From Microbulbifer bruguierae (lineage in GTDB: Bacteria; Pseudomonadota; Gammaproteobacteria; Pseudomonadales; Cellvibrionaceae): 64,000 bases of DNA. How positions within the stretch are numbered: position 1 is the first letter of the stretch; every line of letters starts with the position of its first letter. Below are positions 1 to 9,550 of this stretch, in pieces. The stretch covers positions 620,001-684,000 of the forward strand of contig NZ_CP118605.1 of the NCBI RefSeq assembly GCF_029869925.1, read 5' to 3'. Made by a program: the position numbers and the translations under genes. The notes beneath the pieces were generated by a model, which was not told the origin of the DNA, ran no database searches, and was given only the letters and a program-made list of their open reading frames with translations.

Positions 1-1233
1 GATACCAGCCCCGAGTTACCCAAGCTTCCGGTCTGGCAGCCATTGCGCGGGCCTTTCGCGCGCTGGCCACAGCTGACCGACTTAATCATCGCCCTGTGCG
101 CTTTTTTCCTAACGCTGCTGATGTGGTCGCACGAAAGCGCAAACGAGGTGCTAGCCCTGCAAAGCCTATGGGATGTGGCCGCCGTTCAATGCGCATTCAT
201 CGGCTGTTTCGCCTTGCTGTGGCGCCGCACCCACCCATGGCAGACACACGCCGCGGTACTCGGGGCCACGCTGGTGCTAGAACTGGGCTTGCCCGCCGAG
301 GGTATCGTGGCCCTGGCCTTTTCGCTCTATAGCCTTGGCCGCTACGAAGCCAATGCCCGGGTCAGTGTGATCGGCGTTCTGGCCGCGCTCGCTTACGTAG
401 TGCTCGACGAGCGGCTACTGGTTGAACTGACGGCCGGAGGCACCGTCACAGTGGTGCTGGTATGGGCGCTGTGGCACATTGGTCGGCGGCTGCGCTTTCG
501 CGGTGAATACCTGCGCTTGCTGGAAGAGCGCGCCGAATATTTGGAGCGGGAGCGCAATGCCGAGTCCGAGCGGGCGGTAGCGGCCGAACGCACCCGCATC
601 TCGCGCGAGATGCACGACGTGGTGGCGCACCAGGTCAGCCTGATGACAGTTCAGGCCGGCGCCGCCAGAACCATCTGCCGCAACAATCCCGAAGCGGCCA
701 GTGAAGCCATGGCTGCCGTGGAGGCCGCCGGCCGCCACGCCCTGGCGGAAATGCGGCATTTGCTGGGCGTGCTGCGCCCGACCAGTGACGAAGCGCAACT
801 CGCACCGCAGCCAGATCTGAATGACCTCCCTGCCCTGATCGAAAAGGTGCGGCACGTCGTAGCCCGGGTCGACTACGCAACCCACGGCAAGTCTGACGGC
901 GTACCAGCGCGCGTCGCCCTCGCCGCCTACCGCATCATTCAGGAATCATTGACCAATGTCATCAAACACGTCGGCGCCGAAGCCAGCGTGCGCGTGAAGG
1001 TAAGCGTTGCGCCGGATCATATTGCTCTCTCGGTGAAAGATGATGGACGCGGTGCCGCTGAGCAGCCTGCTGGTGAACAGCGAAGCGATAAACAACCCAG
1101 TGGCGGGCACGGCATTGCGGGCATGCGCGAGCGGGCGGAACTGCTCGGCGGCCACCTGCGCGCCGGTGTGACCGAAGACGGTGGCTTTGAGGTGATAGCA
1201 CAGCTGCCGACGAGCAAAGAGGGAACCAGATGA
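1..1233 (+). CDS. Sensor histidine kinase, NarL/DesK type (5' end outside the window)
   Basis: Membrane sensor kinase that would autophosphorylate and pass phosphate to the response regulator next door. The frame is open from base 1, so the true start probably lies upstream; the first in-window start-like codon is TTG at 43, which I do not trust. Several hydrophobic segments cover roughly the first 150 residues (for example ALCAFFLTLLMW), followed by a coiled linker (about residues 160-185 counted from base 43), then a HisKA_3 dimerisation box with the phospho-acceptor His in EMHDVVAHQ (codon 613-615). The HATPase part has the N-box region IIQESLTNVIKH and a G-box GHGIAGMRERAELLGG. The stop overlaps the next start by 4 bases (ATGA), so the two are translationally coupled. 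The input signal is not visible. Confidence 0.9.
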   Translation, partial: DTSPELPKLPVWQPLRGPFARWPQLTDLIIALCAFFLTLLMWSHESANEVLALQSLWDVAAVQCAFIGCFALLWRRTHPWQTHAAVLGATLVLELGLPAEGIVALAFSLYSLGRYEANARVSVIGVLAALAYVVLDERLLVELTAGGTVTVVLVWALWHIGRRLRFRGEYLRLLEERAEYLERERNAESERAVAAERTRISREMHDVVAHQVSLMTVQAGAARTICRNNPEAASEAMAAVEAAGRHALAEMRHLLGVLRPTSDEAQLAPQPDLNDLPALIEKVRHVVARVDYATHGKSDGVPARVALAAYRIIQESLTNVIKHVGAEASVRVKVSVAPDHIALSVKDDGRGAAEQPAGEQRSDKQPSGGHGIAGMRERAELLGGHLRAGVTEDGGFEVIAQLPTSKEGTR

Positions 1234-1922
1234 TTACAGTCATGGTGGTGGATGATCAGGCACTGGTGCGACGCGGTTTTGCCCTGATGCTGGATAATGA
1301 GCCCGATATTGAAGTGGTGGCCGAAGCCGGCACCGGCGTTGCGGCCATAGAAGCCGCACGCGAGCACCAGCCAGACATCATCCTGATGGATATCCGCATG
1401 CCGGAAATGGATGGACTGGAAGCCACCGCACATATACTCCAGACAGAGGAAAAAACGGAAGGCGGCAACGTAGCCAGCCGGGTCATCATCCTCACCACTT
1501 TTGATCCCGACGAATACGTATTCCGCGCCCTGCAGGCCGGTGCCAGTGGCTTTGTACTCAAGGATATTCCGCCCGAAGCGCTGGTGGAGGCAGTGCGCAC
1601 CGTTGCCGATGGTGGCGCCATGCTCTCACCCGGCATCACCCAACGCCTGATCAGCCAGTTCGCGCAAAAGCTGGGAACCGGCCGTAACCTAGCCGAGCGT
1701 CTGGAGCGCCTGACCACGCGGGAGCGCGAAGTGCTGGAAGCGATTGCCGCAGGCAAAAGCAACGCGGAAATCGCCGACGCCCTGTTTATTGGCCCGGCCA
1801 CCGTAAAAACCCACGTTTCCAGTGTGCTGTCCAAGCTCGGGTTGCGCGATCGCGCCCAGGCCGTCGTGTTCGCCTACGAATGCGGACTAGCTACCGCCGG
1901 GGGGCGCGATGTCGGTTTCTAA
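1230..1922 (+). CDS. Response regulator, NarL/FixJ family (REC + LuxR-type HTH)
   Basis: DNA-binding response regulator, partner of the kinase just upstream. The receiver domain (about residues 1-125) shows the acidic pocket VVDDQ, the phospho-acceptor Asp in ILMDIRMPEMDG, and the TT..K pair (ILTTFD and FVLKD). The C-terminal 60 residues carry the LuxR-type helix-turn-helix: LTTREREVLEAIAAGKS, then TVKTHVSSVLSKLGLRDR. At 230 residues it is slightly long because of a small polar insert (about residues 70-77) in the receiver. The start overlaps the kinase stop and the end overlaps the next gene by 14 bases, so the three form one operon. Its target genes cannot be told from the sequence; the small membrane protein it overlaps is one candidate. 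Confidence 0.92.
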   Translation: MITVMVVDDQALVRRGFALMLDNEPDIEVVAEAGTGVAAIEAAREHQPDIILMDIRMPEMDGLEATAHILQTEEKTEGGNVASRVIILTTFDPDEYVFRALQAGASGFVLKDIPPEALVEAVRTVADGGAMLSPGITQRLISQFAQKLGTGRNLAERLERLTTREREVLEAIAAGKSNAEIADALFIGPATVKTHVSSVLSKLGLRDRAQAVVFAYECGLATAGGRDVGF

Positions 1923-2361
1923 TTCATCCGCGGCTTTACCGCACAATGCCCTGTATAAACTTGCCGCCGCTGGCGCCCTACTCTTGGGTGTCCTGCTCAT
2001 CCTTGGCGCCTACGGCCATTTTGTCGCCGTCTGGTCGGCGATAACTGGCGAAGAAACCGGGTTTCTGCGGCGCGTGCTGCTGATGCTGCCGGGGGCAATG
2101 CTCGCCAGCACCGCCGCGTTGAATATCCTTTTCACCAAGCCGCTCTGGCAAGCGCGTGGCTACGCGCTCACCATCACCCTGGCAGGCAACCTGCTGACTA
2201 TGCTCTATTTAATTTACCTGATGATACAAGGCGTGCCCGACCACCCCATTGGTGTTTTCCTTGCACTGGAAATGTCACAGGTCATTTTGCTGGTAGCGAT
2301 ACGCGCGGGTCTGGTGTGGCCCGCCGCTGCTGATATGCCTGCTGCTACAAATACGAAGTAG
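1909..2361 (+). CDS. Small four-helix membrane protein of unknown function
   Basis: A 150-residue protein with about four hydrophobic helices (LAAAGALLLGVLLILGAYG, LLMLPGAMLASTAALNILF, LTITLAGNLLTMLYLIYLMI, LALEMSQVILLVAIRAGLV). There is no signal peptide cleavage site and no catalytic motif. The start ATG lies inside the end of the response-regulator gene, so translation is probably coupled. It ends the two-component operon and could be an accessory sensor, a self-regulated effector, or an unrelated passenger. I recognise no named family. Confidence 0.75.
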   Translation: MSVSNSSAALPHNALYKLAAAGALLLGVLLILGAYGHFVAVWSAITGEETGFLRRVLLMLPGAMLASTAALNILFTKPLWQARGYALTITLAGNLLTMLYLIYLMIQGVPDHPIGVFLALEMSQVILLVAIRAGLVWPAAADMPAATNTK

Positions 2362-2429
2362 TGCCGAGAAAATAATTCAGCGCTTATCGCTTCTAATCTC
2401 CCGTCTTAACGATGCGCCAGCACCTGTTC

Positions 2430-3275
2430 CTACTCTTCCCAGACCGGCGCCAGCCGCTCGGCCTCTTCTGCGCGCACGTCATCGATAACTTCCATCAGGT
2501 CCGTAACGTCGACGCTGGTGGTGTCATGTTCGAAAACCCCTGTCAGGGTACTTTCCGGGTGCAGCTCACCGGCCTCATACAGCGCCCAGATTTCCCTGCC
2601 GTAATCGGTCGCCAGTAGTTCCGGGGCGAAGCGGCCGAAATAGTTGCGCATGTTGTCGACATCGCGCTGTAGCATCATGGCGGCGTTGTTGTTGCCGGCC
2701 GCATCCACTGCCTGGGGCAAATCGATGATCACCGGGCCGTCGCGGTCCAGCAGCACGTTGAACTCGGACAGGTCGCCGTGTACCAGGCCCGCACACAACA
2801 TGCGCACCACGTCGGCCATTACCTGGGCGTGATAATCGCGGGCCTGCTCTGCACTCAGCGTGACGTCATCCAGCCGCGGGGCCGCGTAGCCCTCCTCATC
2901 GGCCACCAGTTCCATCAGCAAGACACCGTCGACGAAGCCGTATGGCTCGGGGACGCGCACGCCGGCCGACGCCAGTCGATACAGCGCATCGACCTCGGCG
3001 CTCACCCACGCCTGTTCCTGCTCTTTCTGGCCGTAGCGCGTCTTCTTCGACATCGCCCGCGCGCGGCGGCTGTTGCGCATATTGCGGCCTTCCTGGTACT
3101 GCACCGCCTGTTTGAAGCTGCGCTGCCGGGCCTCCTTGAAGACCTTGGCGCAACGCAGGTCGTCGCCGCAGCGCACCACATACACCTGCGCTTCCTTACC
3201 GCTCATCAACTGCGCCATGACCTCGTCGATCATGCCGTCATCGACCAGCGGTTGTAATCTCTTGGGTACTTTCAT
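2430..3275 (-). CDS. RIO1-family serine protein kinase
   Basis: Bacterial RIO-type atypical protein kinase, 281 residues from the start chosen here. Seen in the sequence: an ATP-loop-like segment MSGKEAQVYVVRCG, the catalytic loop VHGDLSEFNVLLD (Asp and Asn of the HGDxSxxN motif) and the metal-binding IIDLPQAVD, the RIO version of DFG. I chose the ATG at 3275 (MKVPKRLQPLVDDG) rather than the longer open frame up to 3404, because the extension is low-complexity and overlaps the upstream peptidase gene. A weak AAGAAG stretch precedes this start. It is last in a leftward cluster with polB and the peptidase gene. Bacterial RIO substrates are poorly known, so only the kinase fold is claimed. Confidence 0.88.
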   Translation of the reverse strand: MKVPKRLQPLVDDGMIDEVMAQLMSGKEAQVYVVRCGDDLRCAKVFKEARQRSFKQAVQYQEGRNMRNSRRARAMSKKTRYGQKEQEQAWVSAEVDALYRLASAGVRVPEPYGFVDGVLLMELVADEEGYAAPRLDDVTLSAEQARDYHAQVMADVVRMLCAGLVHGDLSEFNVLLDRDGPVIIDLPQAVDAAGNNNAAMMLQRDVDNMRNYFGRFAPELLATDYGREIWALYEAGELHPESTLTGVFEHDTTSVDVTDLMEVIDDVRAEEAERLAPVWEE

Positions 3276-3340
3276 AGATCTTCTTTTGATCGTCGGCGGA
3301 GGCGACCTTGCTGCCCCCCGCCGCGGATTTCTTGTCTCTG

Positions 3341-4264
3341 TTAGCTGTGCGCCAGCGCGTAATCGATGGCTGCACACACAGCAACGGCCTGTGCGGTATT
3401 GCACTGCGCGGGCGTGGCACGGGGGCTATCGGGATAAACCTCGGTGGTGGTTTTGTAGGTGGCATTGGTGACACTGGCACAGAGGCCGAGTTTTTTAAGC
3501 GGATACTCAATGACACCACGAGCGACCGCCGGTGAGCCGATGATCTCGTTATTGTCATCGGCCGGGGCGATATGGGTGACCTTCTCCACTGCCGCGATCA
3601 CCGCCTGCTGGAATTCTGGCTGCGGGTTCTCGCTGTCGTCCACCAGGTAGAAGCCATCGGGAATGCCACCCGGCGTGAACGGCTTGCCATCGCGGGCGGC
3701 CAGTGCGGGGCGGAATTCGGTTTCGTCGGTATCGGTGGTTTCGTGCAGGTCGATGTGCATCAGCACACGATCGCGAACCGGCGCCACCAGGCGCATCAGC
3801 GCCGCCGACTCTTCCGCCGGGCTGTTCTCGTAGAACGAACGGTTGGGGTCGATGGCGTGCGGGTTCCAGCGGTGGATGCGCTCGTAGCCCCAGGGGCTGA
3901 TGCAGGGTGCCACCAGCAGGTTGACGCGGCCGGCGTACTCCGCGCCATGCTGATCCACAAACTGCAGCGCACCGTGTACGCCGCTGGTCTCGTAGCCATG
4001 TACCCCGCCGGTCACCAGTACCACTGGCAGTTCGTCATTCCAGTCGCGGCTGCGGATCGCCAGTAGTGGGAAGCCCTCGTCGCCGTAGTCCAGACGCCCA
4101 TACTCTTCCACATCGAAGCGCGCGCGCAGTGGCTCGATCTTGCTGACCACCTCAGACGCGTAGCTACGCTGACGGGTCTGACCCGACAGCCACTGATTGC
4201 GTTCCGCGTCACCCCAGGGCGTGCCGGGGGTACCGATTGGATAGAATGCGGGGGCGGTGTTCAT
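3341..4264 (-). CDS. M14-family zinc carboxypeptidase-like protein
   Basis: A 307-residue predicted zinc hydrolase of the M14/succinylglutamate-desuccinylase superfamily. The zinc ligands are visible: His and Glu in GGVHGYETSGVHG (HxxE) and a downstream His in MHIDLHETTDTDE. The substrate-binding segment NPHAIDPNRSF, with its Asn-Arg pair, also fits the family. The likely catalytic Glu is near the C-terminus (IEYPLKK or TTEVYPDS). There is no signal peptide, so it should be cytoplasmic and act on a small peptide or acylated amino acid. A GGAG lies 9 bases before the ATG. It starts 37 bases after the polB stop. The exact substrate cannot be assigned by eye. Confidence 0.85.
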   Translation of the reverse strand: MNTAPAFYPIGTPGTPWGDAERNQWLSGQTRQRSYASEVVSKIEPLRARFDVEEYGRLDYGDEGFPLLAIRSRDWNDELPVVLVTGGVHGYETSGVHGALQFVDQHGAEYAGRVNLLVAPCISPWGYERIHRWNPHAIDPNRSFYENSPAEESAALMRLVAPVRDRVLMHIDLHETTDTDETEFRPALAARDGKPFTPGGIPDGFYLVDDSENPQPEFQQAVIAAVEKVTHIAPADDNNEIIGSPAVARGVIEYPLKKLGLCASVTNATYKTTTEVYPDSPRATPAQCNTAQAVAVCAAIDYALAHS

Positions 4265-4300
4265 TTCGACTGTTCTCCGGTGATGAACGAGGGAGGCATT

Positions 4301-6676
4301 CTACACCCCGAACAGGCCCATCTGGCCATCCACCAGACTGTCAAAATCCAGATCGATAAAGGGCAATATGGCATCGGCCACCGGCTTGAGCTGTTTGTCG
4401 ATATAGTGCTGGTAATCCATCGGTGACTGACGGTAGTCCACTGGCTCCGGACCATTGAGGGTGATCACGTAGTGAATCCAGCCCTTGTTCTGGTAGCGGG
4501 GTTCCAGCCCCTGCTGGCGGCGGTGTTCATCGGCCAGTCGCGCGGCGCGCACCTGGGGCGGCACGTTTTTTACGTACTGCTCCAGCTTGCGCCTGAGCCG
4601 CTTGCGATACACCAGCTGCTCGTCCATCTCCCCTGCCCGGGTTTTCTCCACCGTCTCGCGGATATAGTCGGTCGGATCTTCACCCTTAAACACCATCCCG
4701 TAGAGCTGGGTCTGGAACTGCTTGGCCAGGGGCGTCCAGTCACTGCGCACGGTTTCCAGGCCCTTGAAGACCAGCTTTTCCTCGCTCCCTTTTATCACCA
4801 AGCCCGCATAGCGCTTCTTGGAGCCGGCCTCCGAGCCGCGAATGGTGGGCATTAAAAAGCGCTGGTAGTGGGTTTCGAATTCGATCTCCAGTTCGCACTG
4901 CAACGCCAGCTCGTCTTTGAGCTTGTTCTGCCAGCGCGTGTTGATCTCGCTCGCCAGGCCCTTGCCGATCGCATCCGCTTCTTCCGGGCTGGGGCGGCCA
5001 CTCAGCCAGACAAAGGTGGAGTCGGTATCGCCATAAATGACCTGGTGGCCGAGTTTCTCAATCCAGCGGGCCGTCTGCTGCATGATCTCGTGACCGCGCA
5101 GGGTGATGGAGCTGGCCAGGCGCGTGTCGTAAAAACGGCAGCCCCCGCTTCCGAGTACCCCGTAGAAAGAGTTCATGATGATCTTGATGGCTTGGGAGCG
5201 GGCGGCATCCTGCTCCTGCTTGGCGATGTCGCGCTCCGCCCAGAGATTGGTAATGATGTCCGGCAGAAAGTGCTTGTCACGGGAAAAGCGCGCGCCGCGA
5301 AAACCGGGGATGGTGTTTTTATCCGTCCCACCCTCTTCCGATTCCTCTTGCGCCTCCTCAGCCAATCCCTCAATCAAACCCATAGGATCGATCTTGAAGG
5401 TACGGATAATGCTGGGATACAGGCTCTTGAAGTCCAGCACCAGCACGTTGTCGTAAAGGCCCGGCCGGGAGTCCATCACATAGCCGCCCGGGCTGGCCAG
5501 GCCACCGTCGGCCGGCAGGTTGGGTGCCACATAGCGGCTGCGGTGCAGCCTGGGCAGGTAGAGGTTGGTAAAGGCCGCCACCGAGCCGCCGCTGCGGTCA
5601 AGCTCTAGGCCGGTGAGCTGGGCCCGCAGGCGCAGGTAATCCAGCAGGCGGGTGTGCTGGTATATATCCCAGACCAGGCGGCAGTCTTCCAGGTTGTACG
5701 CAGCCAGCTTGGGTTTGTTATGGCGAAAATCGTGTTCAATCGCCGCCAGGCGGTTGTCCACGTCTTCGGTGTCCTTGCCCCTGCCCAGCAGCGTCTGGGC
5801 CACGAACTCCAGGCTGAAGCTTTCAAAGTTGTAGGTGGCGCTCTTCAGTCCGTCGATGCCATCAAGAACCACCCTGCCCGGCAGCGTCACGAAGCCCTGA
5901 TTGCCTTCCCGACCATCCCGCCAGCGCGCATCAGTACCACCGCGCCCCAGTTTCAGGCGCAGGCCATACCGCCCCGCCCGTTTCACCAGCAGCCGAAAAT
6001 CAAAGTCCACCACGGACCAGCCGATGATGATGTCCGGGTCCAGGGATTGAATCCTGGCCTCCAGCGCCTGGAGCAGCGCCCGTTCGTCATCCACCCAGTA
6101 GATGGCGGTGTCGGCGGCCTCCGCTTTCCCCACCATCAGCACCTCTTCCACCCCATGCCCGTATAGACCGACGGAATACAGCTCACCCTGGCCAGAGCAC
6201 TCCACATCCAGAGAAACCACCTTGAAGTCCGGCTGTACCTCGGCGCCCTTGAGGCGAACCTGGCGATATTCCGTATAGCCGTCTTTGGCCTGGGCCAGCC
6301 CTTCAAAGTAGAGGCCACCGCGGACAAAGCGCTCCATCAGGTAACGGTCGTGCAGACGAAAGTCCGCTTCAAGCAACTCGATGCCACGAGTTTGCAATAG
6401 GGTCTGGGCCCGGCGGTGCGCGTCAATGGTGGGAAAATACAGCATGGCCGCTTCTTCGCGGCCAAAGGTCTGGAAGCCCAGCTGCTGCCATTCGTACGGC
6501 ACGCCGGCCAGCGCCTCGGCCACCTGGGTGCGGTCCGCCACCTTCACCATAAAAACCGGGCGCTCGCCCTCTATGACCAGCTTGACCGGGCCCTCGGGCG
6601 TGGCCAGCCAGTAGTGGATGCAGGTGCTGCCGCGCTGATCAAAGCTGTGGCGAGTGAGGAGAAATCCTTGGGGCAA
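4301..6676 (-). CDS. polB: DNA polymerase II
   Basis: Family-B DNA polymerase with 3'-5' proofreading, used in replication restart and bypass during DNA damage. At 791 residues it matches the usual length (about 780-790). Exonuclease motif I is SLDVECSG (Asp157, Glu159). Polymerase motif A is DFKSLYPSI (Asp415), motif B IIMNSFYGVLGSGG (about 499-512) and motif C YGDTDSTFVW (about 548-557), so all catalytic acids are intact. The frame contains no ATG before MPQGFLLTRH; the start appears to be TTG at 6676, with the nearest upstream in-frame stop at 6716-6718. A near-consensus LexA box lies about 50 bases upstream, which suits an SOS gene. It heads the leftward operon with the peptidase and RIO kinase genes. 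Confidence 0.97.
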   Translation of the reverse strand: MPQGFLLTRHSFDQRGSTCIHYWLATPEGPVKLVIEGERPVFMVKVADRTQVAEALAGVPYEWQQLGFQTFGREEAAMLYFPTIDAHRRAQTLLQTRGIELLEADFRLHDRYLMERFVRGGLYFEGLAQAKDGYTEYRQVRLKGAEVQPDFKVVSLDVECSGQGELYSVGLYGHGVEEVLMVGKAEAADTAIYWVDDERALLQALEARIQSLDPDIIIGWSVVDFDFRLLVKRAGRYGLRLKLGRGGTDARWRDGREGNQGFVTLPGRVVLDGIDGLKSATYNFESFSLEFVAQTLLGRGKDTEDVDNRLAAIEHDFRHNKPKLAAYNLEDCRLVWDIYQHTRLLDYLRLRAQLTGLELDRSGGSVAAFTNLYLPRLHRSRYVAPNLPADGGLASPGGYVMDSRPGLYDNVLVLDFKSLYPSIIRTFKIDPMGLIEGLAEEAQEESEEGGTDKNTIPGFRGARFSRDKHFLPDIITNLWAERDIAKQEQDAARSQAIKIIMNSFYGVLGSGGCRFYDTRLASSITLRGHEIMQQTARWIEKLGHQVIYGDTDSTFVWLSGRPSPEEADAIGKGLASEINTRWQNKLKDELALQCELEIEFETHYQRFLMPTIRGSEAGSKKRYAGLVIKGSEEKLVFKGLETVRSDWTPLAKQFQTQLYGMVFKGEDPTDYIRETVEKTRAGEMDEQLVYRKRLRRKLEQYVKNVPPQVRAARLADEHRRQQGLEPRYQNKGWIHYVITLNGPEPVDYRQSPMDYQHYIDKQLKPVADAILPFIDLDFDSLVDGQMGLFGV

Positions 6677-6723
6677 GAGGCTGTACTGACTTGAGGCTTG
6701 GGTTGGAGATTGGCGCTATTCTA

Positions 6724-6739
6724 CTGGATAAATCCACAG
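6724..6739 (-). promoter_or_regulatory. Candidate LexA (SOS) box upstream of polB
   Basis: Read on the polB strand the site is CTGTGGATTTATCCAG, one base away from CTGT-N8-ACAG, about 48 bases before the polB start. polB is SOS-controlled in Escherichia coli, and lexA itself lies at the other end of this window. The spacing would place it over the core promoter. It is a single imperfect match, so the assignment is tentative. Confidence 0.5.
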
Positions 6740-7076
6740 ATATCAGCATTCGCCAGCGCCGGACAAACGACCTCCGGCGACCTGCCACGGCCGAAAGGAG
6801 ACAGGAAAAATGCACCTAATACAGACTAAGTTATCCGCAGAACTAAGGAGGTAATAATCAGGCGGATATTTTCAATATACAAACAGAGCAAGTGAAGTGG
6901 ATTCATATCATAATTTTGGCGTCAAGCGCACCCAATTCAATTAACGACATAAAGGTTATATGACCTCAATAATTGGGTGTTTTATTCCACCTATACTCTC
7001 CTCACCGACGAGCAGACAAACCGCCACCGCACCATGCCCAGGCAGGCCCACACACAATTGCACGGGCCTGCTAGTA
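6740..7076. other. Intergenic stretch without a recognised gene
   Basis: About 340 bases between the polB promoter and the end of the PKD-domain gene. A 14-codon reading frame starts at the ATG near 6810 behind an AAAGGAGA sequence, but it is too short to support. I see no clear hairpin terminator, repeat or RNA gene. Base composition becomes AT-rich after about 6820, where the accessory segment begins. Confidence 0.5.
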
Positions 7077-8867
7077 CTAGTCAGCTATGGTTGAGTCATA
7101 TAGCTGCCCACCATCGACCGCAGTCTCTTTCGACTTCAATGGTACGCCGACAGTCACTTGGCCACTACAAAGTCCTCCGCGGCTATCACTGGCGCTAAAC
7201 AGGATATGGTAGATACGACCGTTACCGCTGGCACTGCGTTCGGCCCTAACTTCAGCCGTATCCGAGCCAATACCGCGGGCGTCGGGTACAAAACTACCAT
7301 CGCCGCGGCCATCAACAAGTTCGTCTTGGTATATTTCGTCGATGACAATGGTTACAGGGTCCCCATCAGGATCCGATACATTATTTATCAGGATATCCCG
7401 GTATCCGTGATTGGGCGGCCAGAGTAAAGCGTCGCTAGCAATGGCGCTTGTGCACAAAGGCTGGGTATTAATTGGAACGGCTGCGACGCTTACAGTGGTG
7501 CTGGCGGCGTGACTGTCACCGTAATCGTCCATAATCTGGAGAGTTACTGTGTATAGCCCCGCAGATGTATAAGTATGTTTCGGCATGGCCCCGATGCCGC
7601 TGCTGCCGTCTCCGAAGTCCCAGGTGTACATAACAATGTTCCCATCGGGATCGACGGAGCCTGCCCCATCAAAGTTGACAGACTCTCCTTCTGATGCGGC
7701 ATAGGGGCCTCCTGGATTTGCTGTTGGGTATTGGTTTGCCGCATTCACCTGGGCCAAGGTGGTAGTCGTATCAATGTTTCCCATATCATCCGTTACCGTG
7801 AGCACTACTAAATAGTCATCCGGAACGGCGTAGGCATGCTTTGGTGATGGCTCGGTAGAAAAATTGCCATCGCCAAAATCCCAGGCAAAGCTCATTGCAC
7901 CGCCTTCCGGGTCGTAGGAACCACTACCATCAAATTCGATGGGACTACCGGCTGTGCCGGTATAGGGACCATTGACGTCAGCTACCGGGGGCAAGTCGGA
8001 GGCATTTACTACCGTAATGTCTAAGCCACTGGCACTTGATACTGTGACTCTGCGGATAACGGGCGTGGTCATTTCTGGATCTTCGTAGAGGTTGACGCCA
8101 AGCAAAACGGCAGTATTCTCGATGCCCGAATAGTAGTCACCAGACTCGTCAAATCCATGCCCTGGTTCGAAAATCACTTCAATCTGAACTTGCTGCTCAA
8201 AAGTAAAGAGAGCTTCTGCGCCTGCAGGCACTTCCGCTGGAATTTCGCTTGCAATCACCTGGGTATCCTGCCAGACGGTCCCATCTGACGGCGCGGTGCC
8301 CGCAAATAGATCGGATTTTGAAGAGGGTTCACCGTTCAGTGTCATATTAAGCGAGACGATGTGAGGTGCATAACTAAAGTTTCCTCTTCGCGTTCCTCTT
8401 ATCTCGAAAACAGGTTGCAGGTATAACGTGCCAGCATCTGTATGCGACAGAGATAATTGCAGGACGGAATTGGCATTCTGCGATATATGCCCGTTCATCA
8501 CTTCACCCCACTCAGCAACAAAATTAAACAAGTGGAAAGAACTCAGAACTGACAGATTGCTCAAAGAGGCAAATGCGGCAGTAGATACTGCATATTCGGC
8601 CGCGAAAGTGCCATTATACGGCCACGAGCTATCGTCGTACTCAGGGTGAAACAGGGGTACATTTAAGCCCAACAGATTGGTTGAATAGATTTCTTTGGTA
8701 ACGAAAGGAATAGTTTCGCTGACGCTCTGTGAAAAACGATTTTCGCGAGAATCAACGTAGATTTCGTAAGAATATTCAGCCGAGCTTTTAAGTAGTTCCT
8801 GAGCGAAGACAACGTTAGTAATTGTTATATTAAAAATGAAAATAAAATATTTAGCTACTTTACGCAT
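7077..8867 (-). CDS. Exported protein with two PKD domains
   Basis: A 596-residue secreted or surface protein. The start is the ATG at 8867 (MRKVAKYFIFIF), preceded by an AGGA 7-10 bases upstream; the frame stays open to 8954 but that extension is not a plausible signal sequence. A signal peptide ends near FAQ. Residues about 30-285 form an N-terminal domain I cannot name. Two PKD domains follow (about 292-372 and 376-460), each with the WDFGDG core and a GPY opening. The last 120 residues are a conserved module (SDALLWPPNHGYRDI, then DELVDGRGDGSF) that I know from other bacterial PKD proteins. No membrane anchor or sorting signal is evident at the C-terminus. It is probably an adhesin or polymer-binding protein. 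It stands alone between polB and a dead insertion sequence. Confidence 0.85.
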   Translation of the reverse strand: MRKVAKYFIFIFNITITNVVFAQELLKSSAEYSYEIYVDSRENRFSQSVSETIPFVTKEIYSTNLLGLNVPLFHPEYDDSSWPYNGTFAAEYAVSTAAFASLSNLSVLSSFHLFNFVAEWGEVMNGHISQNANSVLQLSLSHTDAGTLYLQPVFEIRGTRRGNFSYAPHIVSLNMTLNGEPSSKSDLFAGTAPSDGTVWQDTQVIASEIPAEVPAGAEALFTFEQQVQIEVIFEPGHGFDESGDYYSGIENTAVLLGVNLYEDPEMTTPVIRRVTVSSASGLDITVVNASDLPPVADVNGPYTGTAGSPIEFDGSGSYDPEGGAMSFAWDFGDGNFSTEPSPKHAYAVPDDYLVVLTVTDDMGNIDTTTTLAQVNAANQYPTANPGGPYAASEGESVNFDGAGSVDPDGNIVMYTWDFGDGSSGIGAMPKHTYTSAGLYTVTLQIMDDYGDSHAASTTVSVAAVPINTQPLCTSAIASDALLWPPNHGYRDILINNVSDPDGDPVTIVIDEIYQDELVDGRGDGSFVPDARGIGSDTAEVRAERSASGNGRIYHILFSASDSRGGLCSGQVTVGVPLKSKETAVDGGQLYDSTIAD

Positions 8868-9482
8868 GTATTTTTCCTGACGGGCGTAATCCAGATCTAT
8901 AGCACCCCACCTAAAACTTAGTAATCCCCAGAGTGACTGTTTATGTTCTTTCACCCCAAAAATTATCTACAAACTCCGCCACTGTCTAATGATTTGGCAT
9001 TTAGTGAGTTCACTACTGGGTTTCTGATAAGAAACAATTGTCAACAATGTACATAGCTAGACTAGACGCCTTTAGCGGCCTATCCATGAGGAAACAAAGG
9101 GAGCCAAAAACAACACCCAAATTAATATTGGTTTATCACTTCACTTTTCTCTTTATAAAAAAATAAAATATCGCACAGATAATTCAATTCTATTAACCCA
9201 CACATTTAAAAGACCCACTAAAACATACCCAACGCGAACAACTTAACTAAACATTCGCGCATAAATCCGAAAATCAAAAGCTCCTTCATAATTTTGTAAA
9301 ATAATTTTCGATCGTATTTTAATTGCTATTCATGTCAACAATTTATTAATAACTGGTATATTTGTACGCCAACAATTACGAAAATCTGTGTAAACATAGC
9401 CCTAATGAGCTAAACATTAAAGCGCGGTTATATTTGGAGACGGATTAGAGCCAACCCTCTCGATCGTCCCCTACATCAGAAC
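8868..9482. other. AT-rich intergenic region upstream of the PKD gene
   Basis: About 615 bases with no supportable gene. The composition is strongly AT-rich (long A and T runs at 9140-9420), unlike the flanking core genes. It presumably contains the promoter of the PKD-domain gene and ends at the left tip of the IS3-family element. I saw no tRNA, large hairpin or attachment site. Confidence 0.5.
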
Positions 9483-9550
9483 TGTAGTGGTCTACTAATC
9501 CCGGATACCAACTTAGGTGGTAAGGTTGCCACCTGAATCAGAGGTGTTCA

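Noticed and set aside
7158-7427. Plus-strand frame inside the PKD-domain gene
   Set aside because: Antisense to a conserved C-terminal module; no independent evidence.
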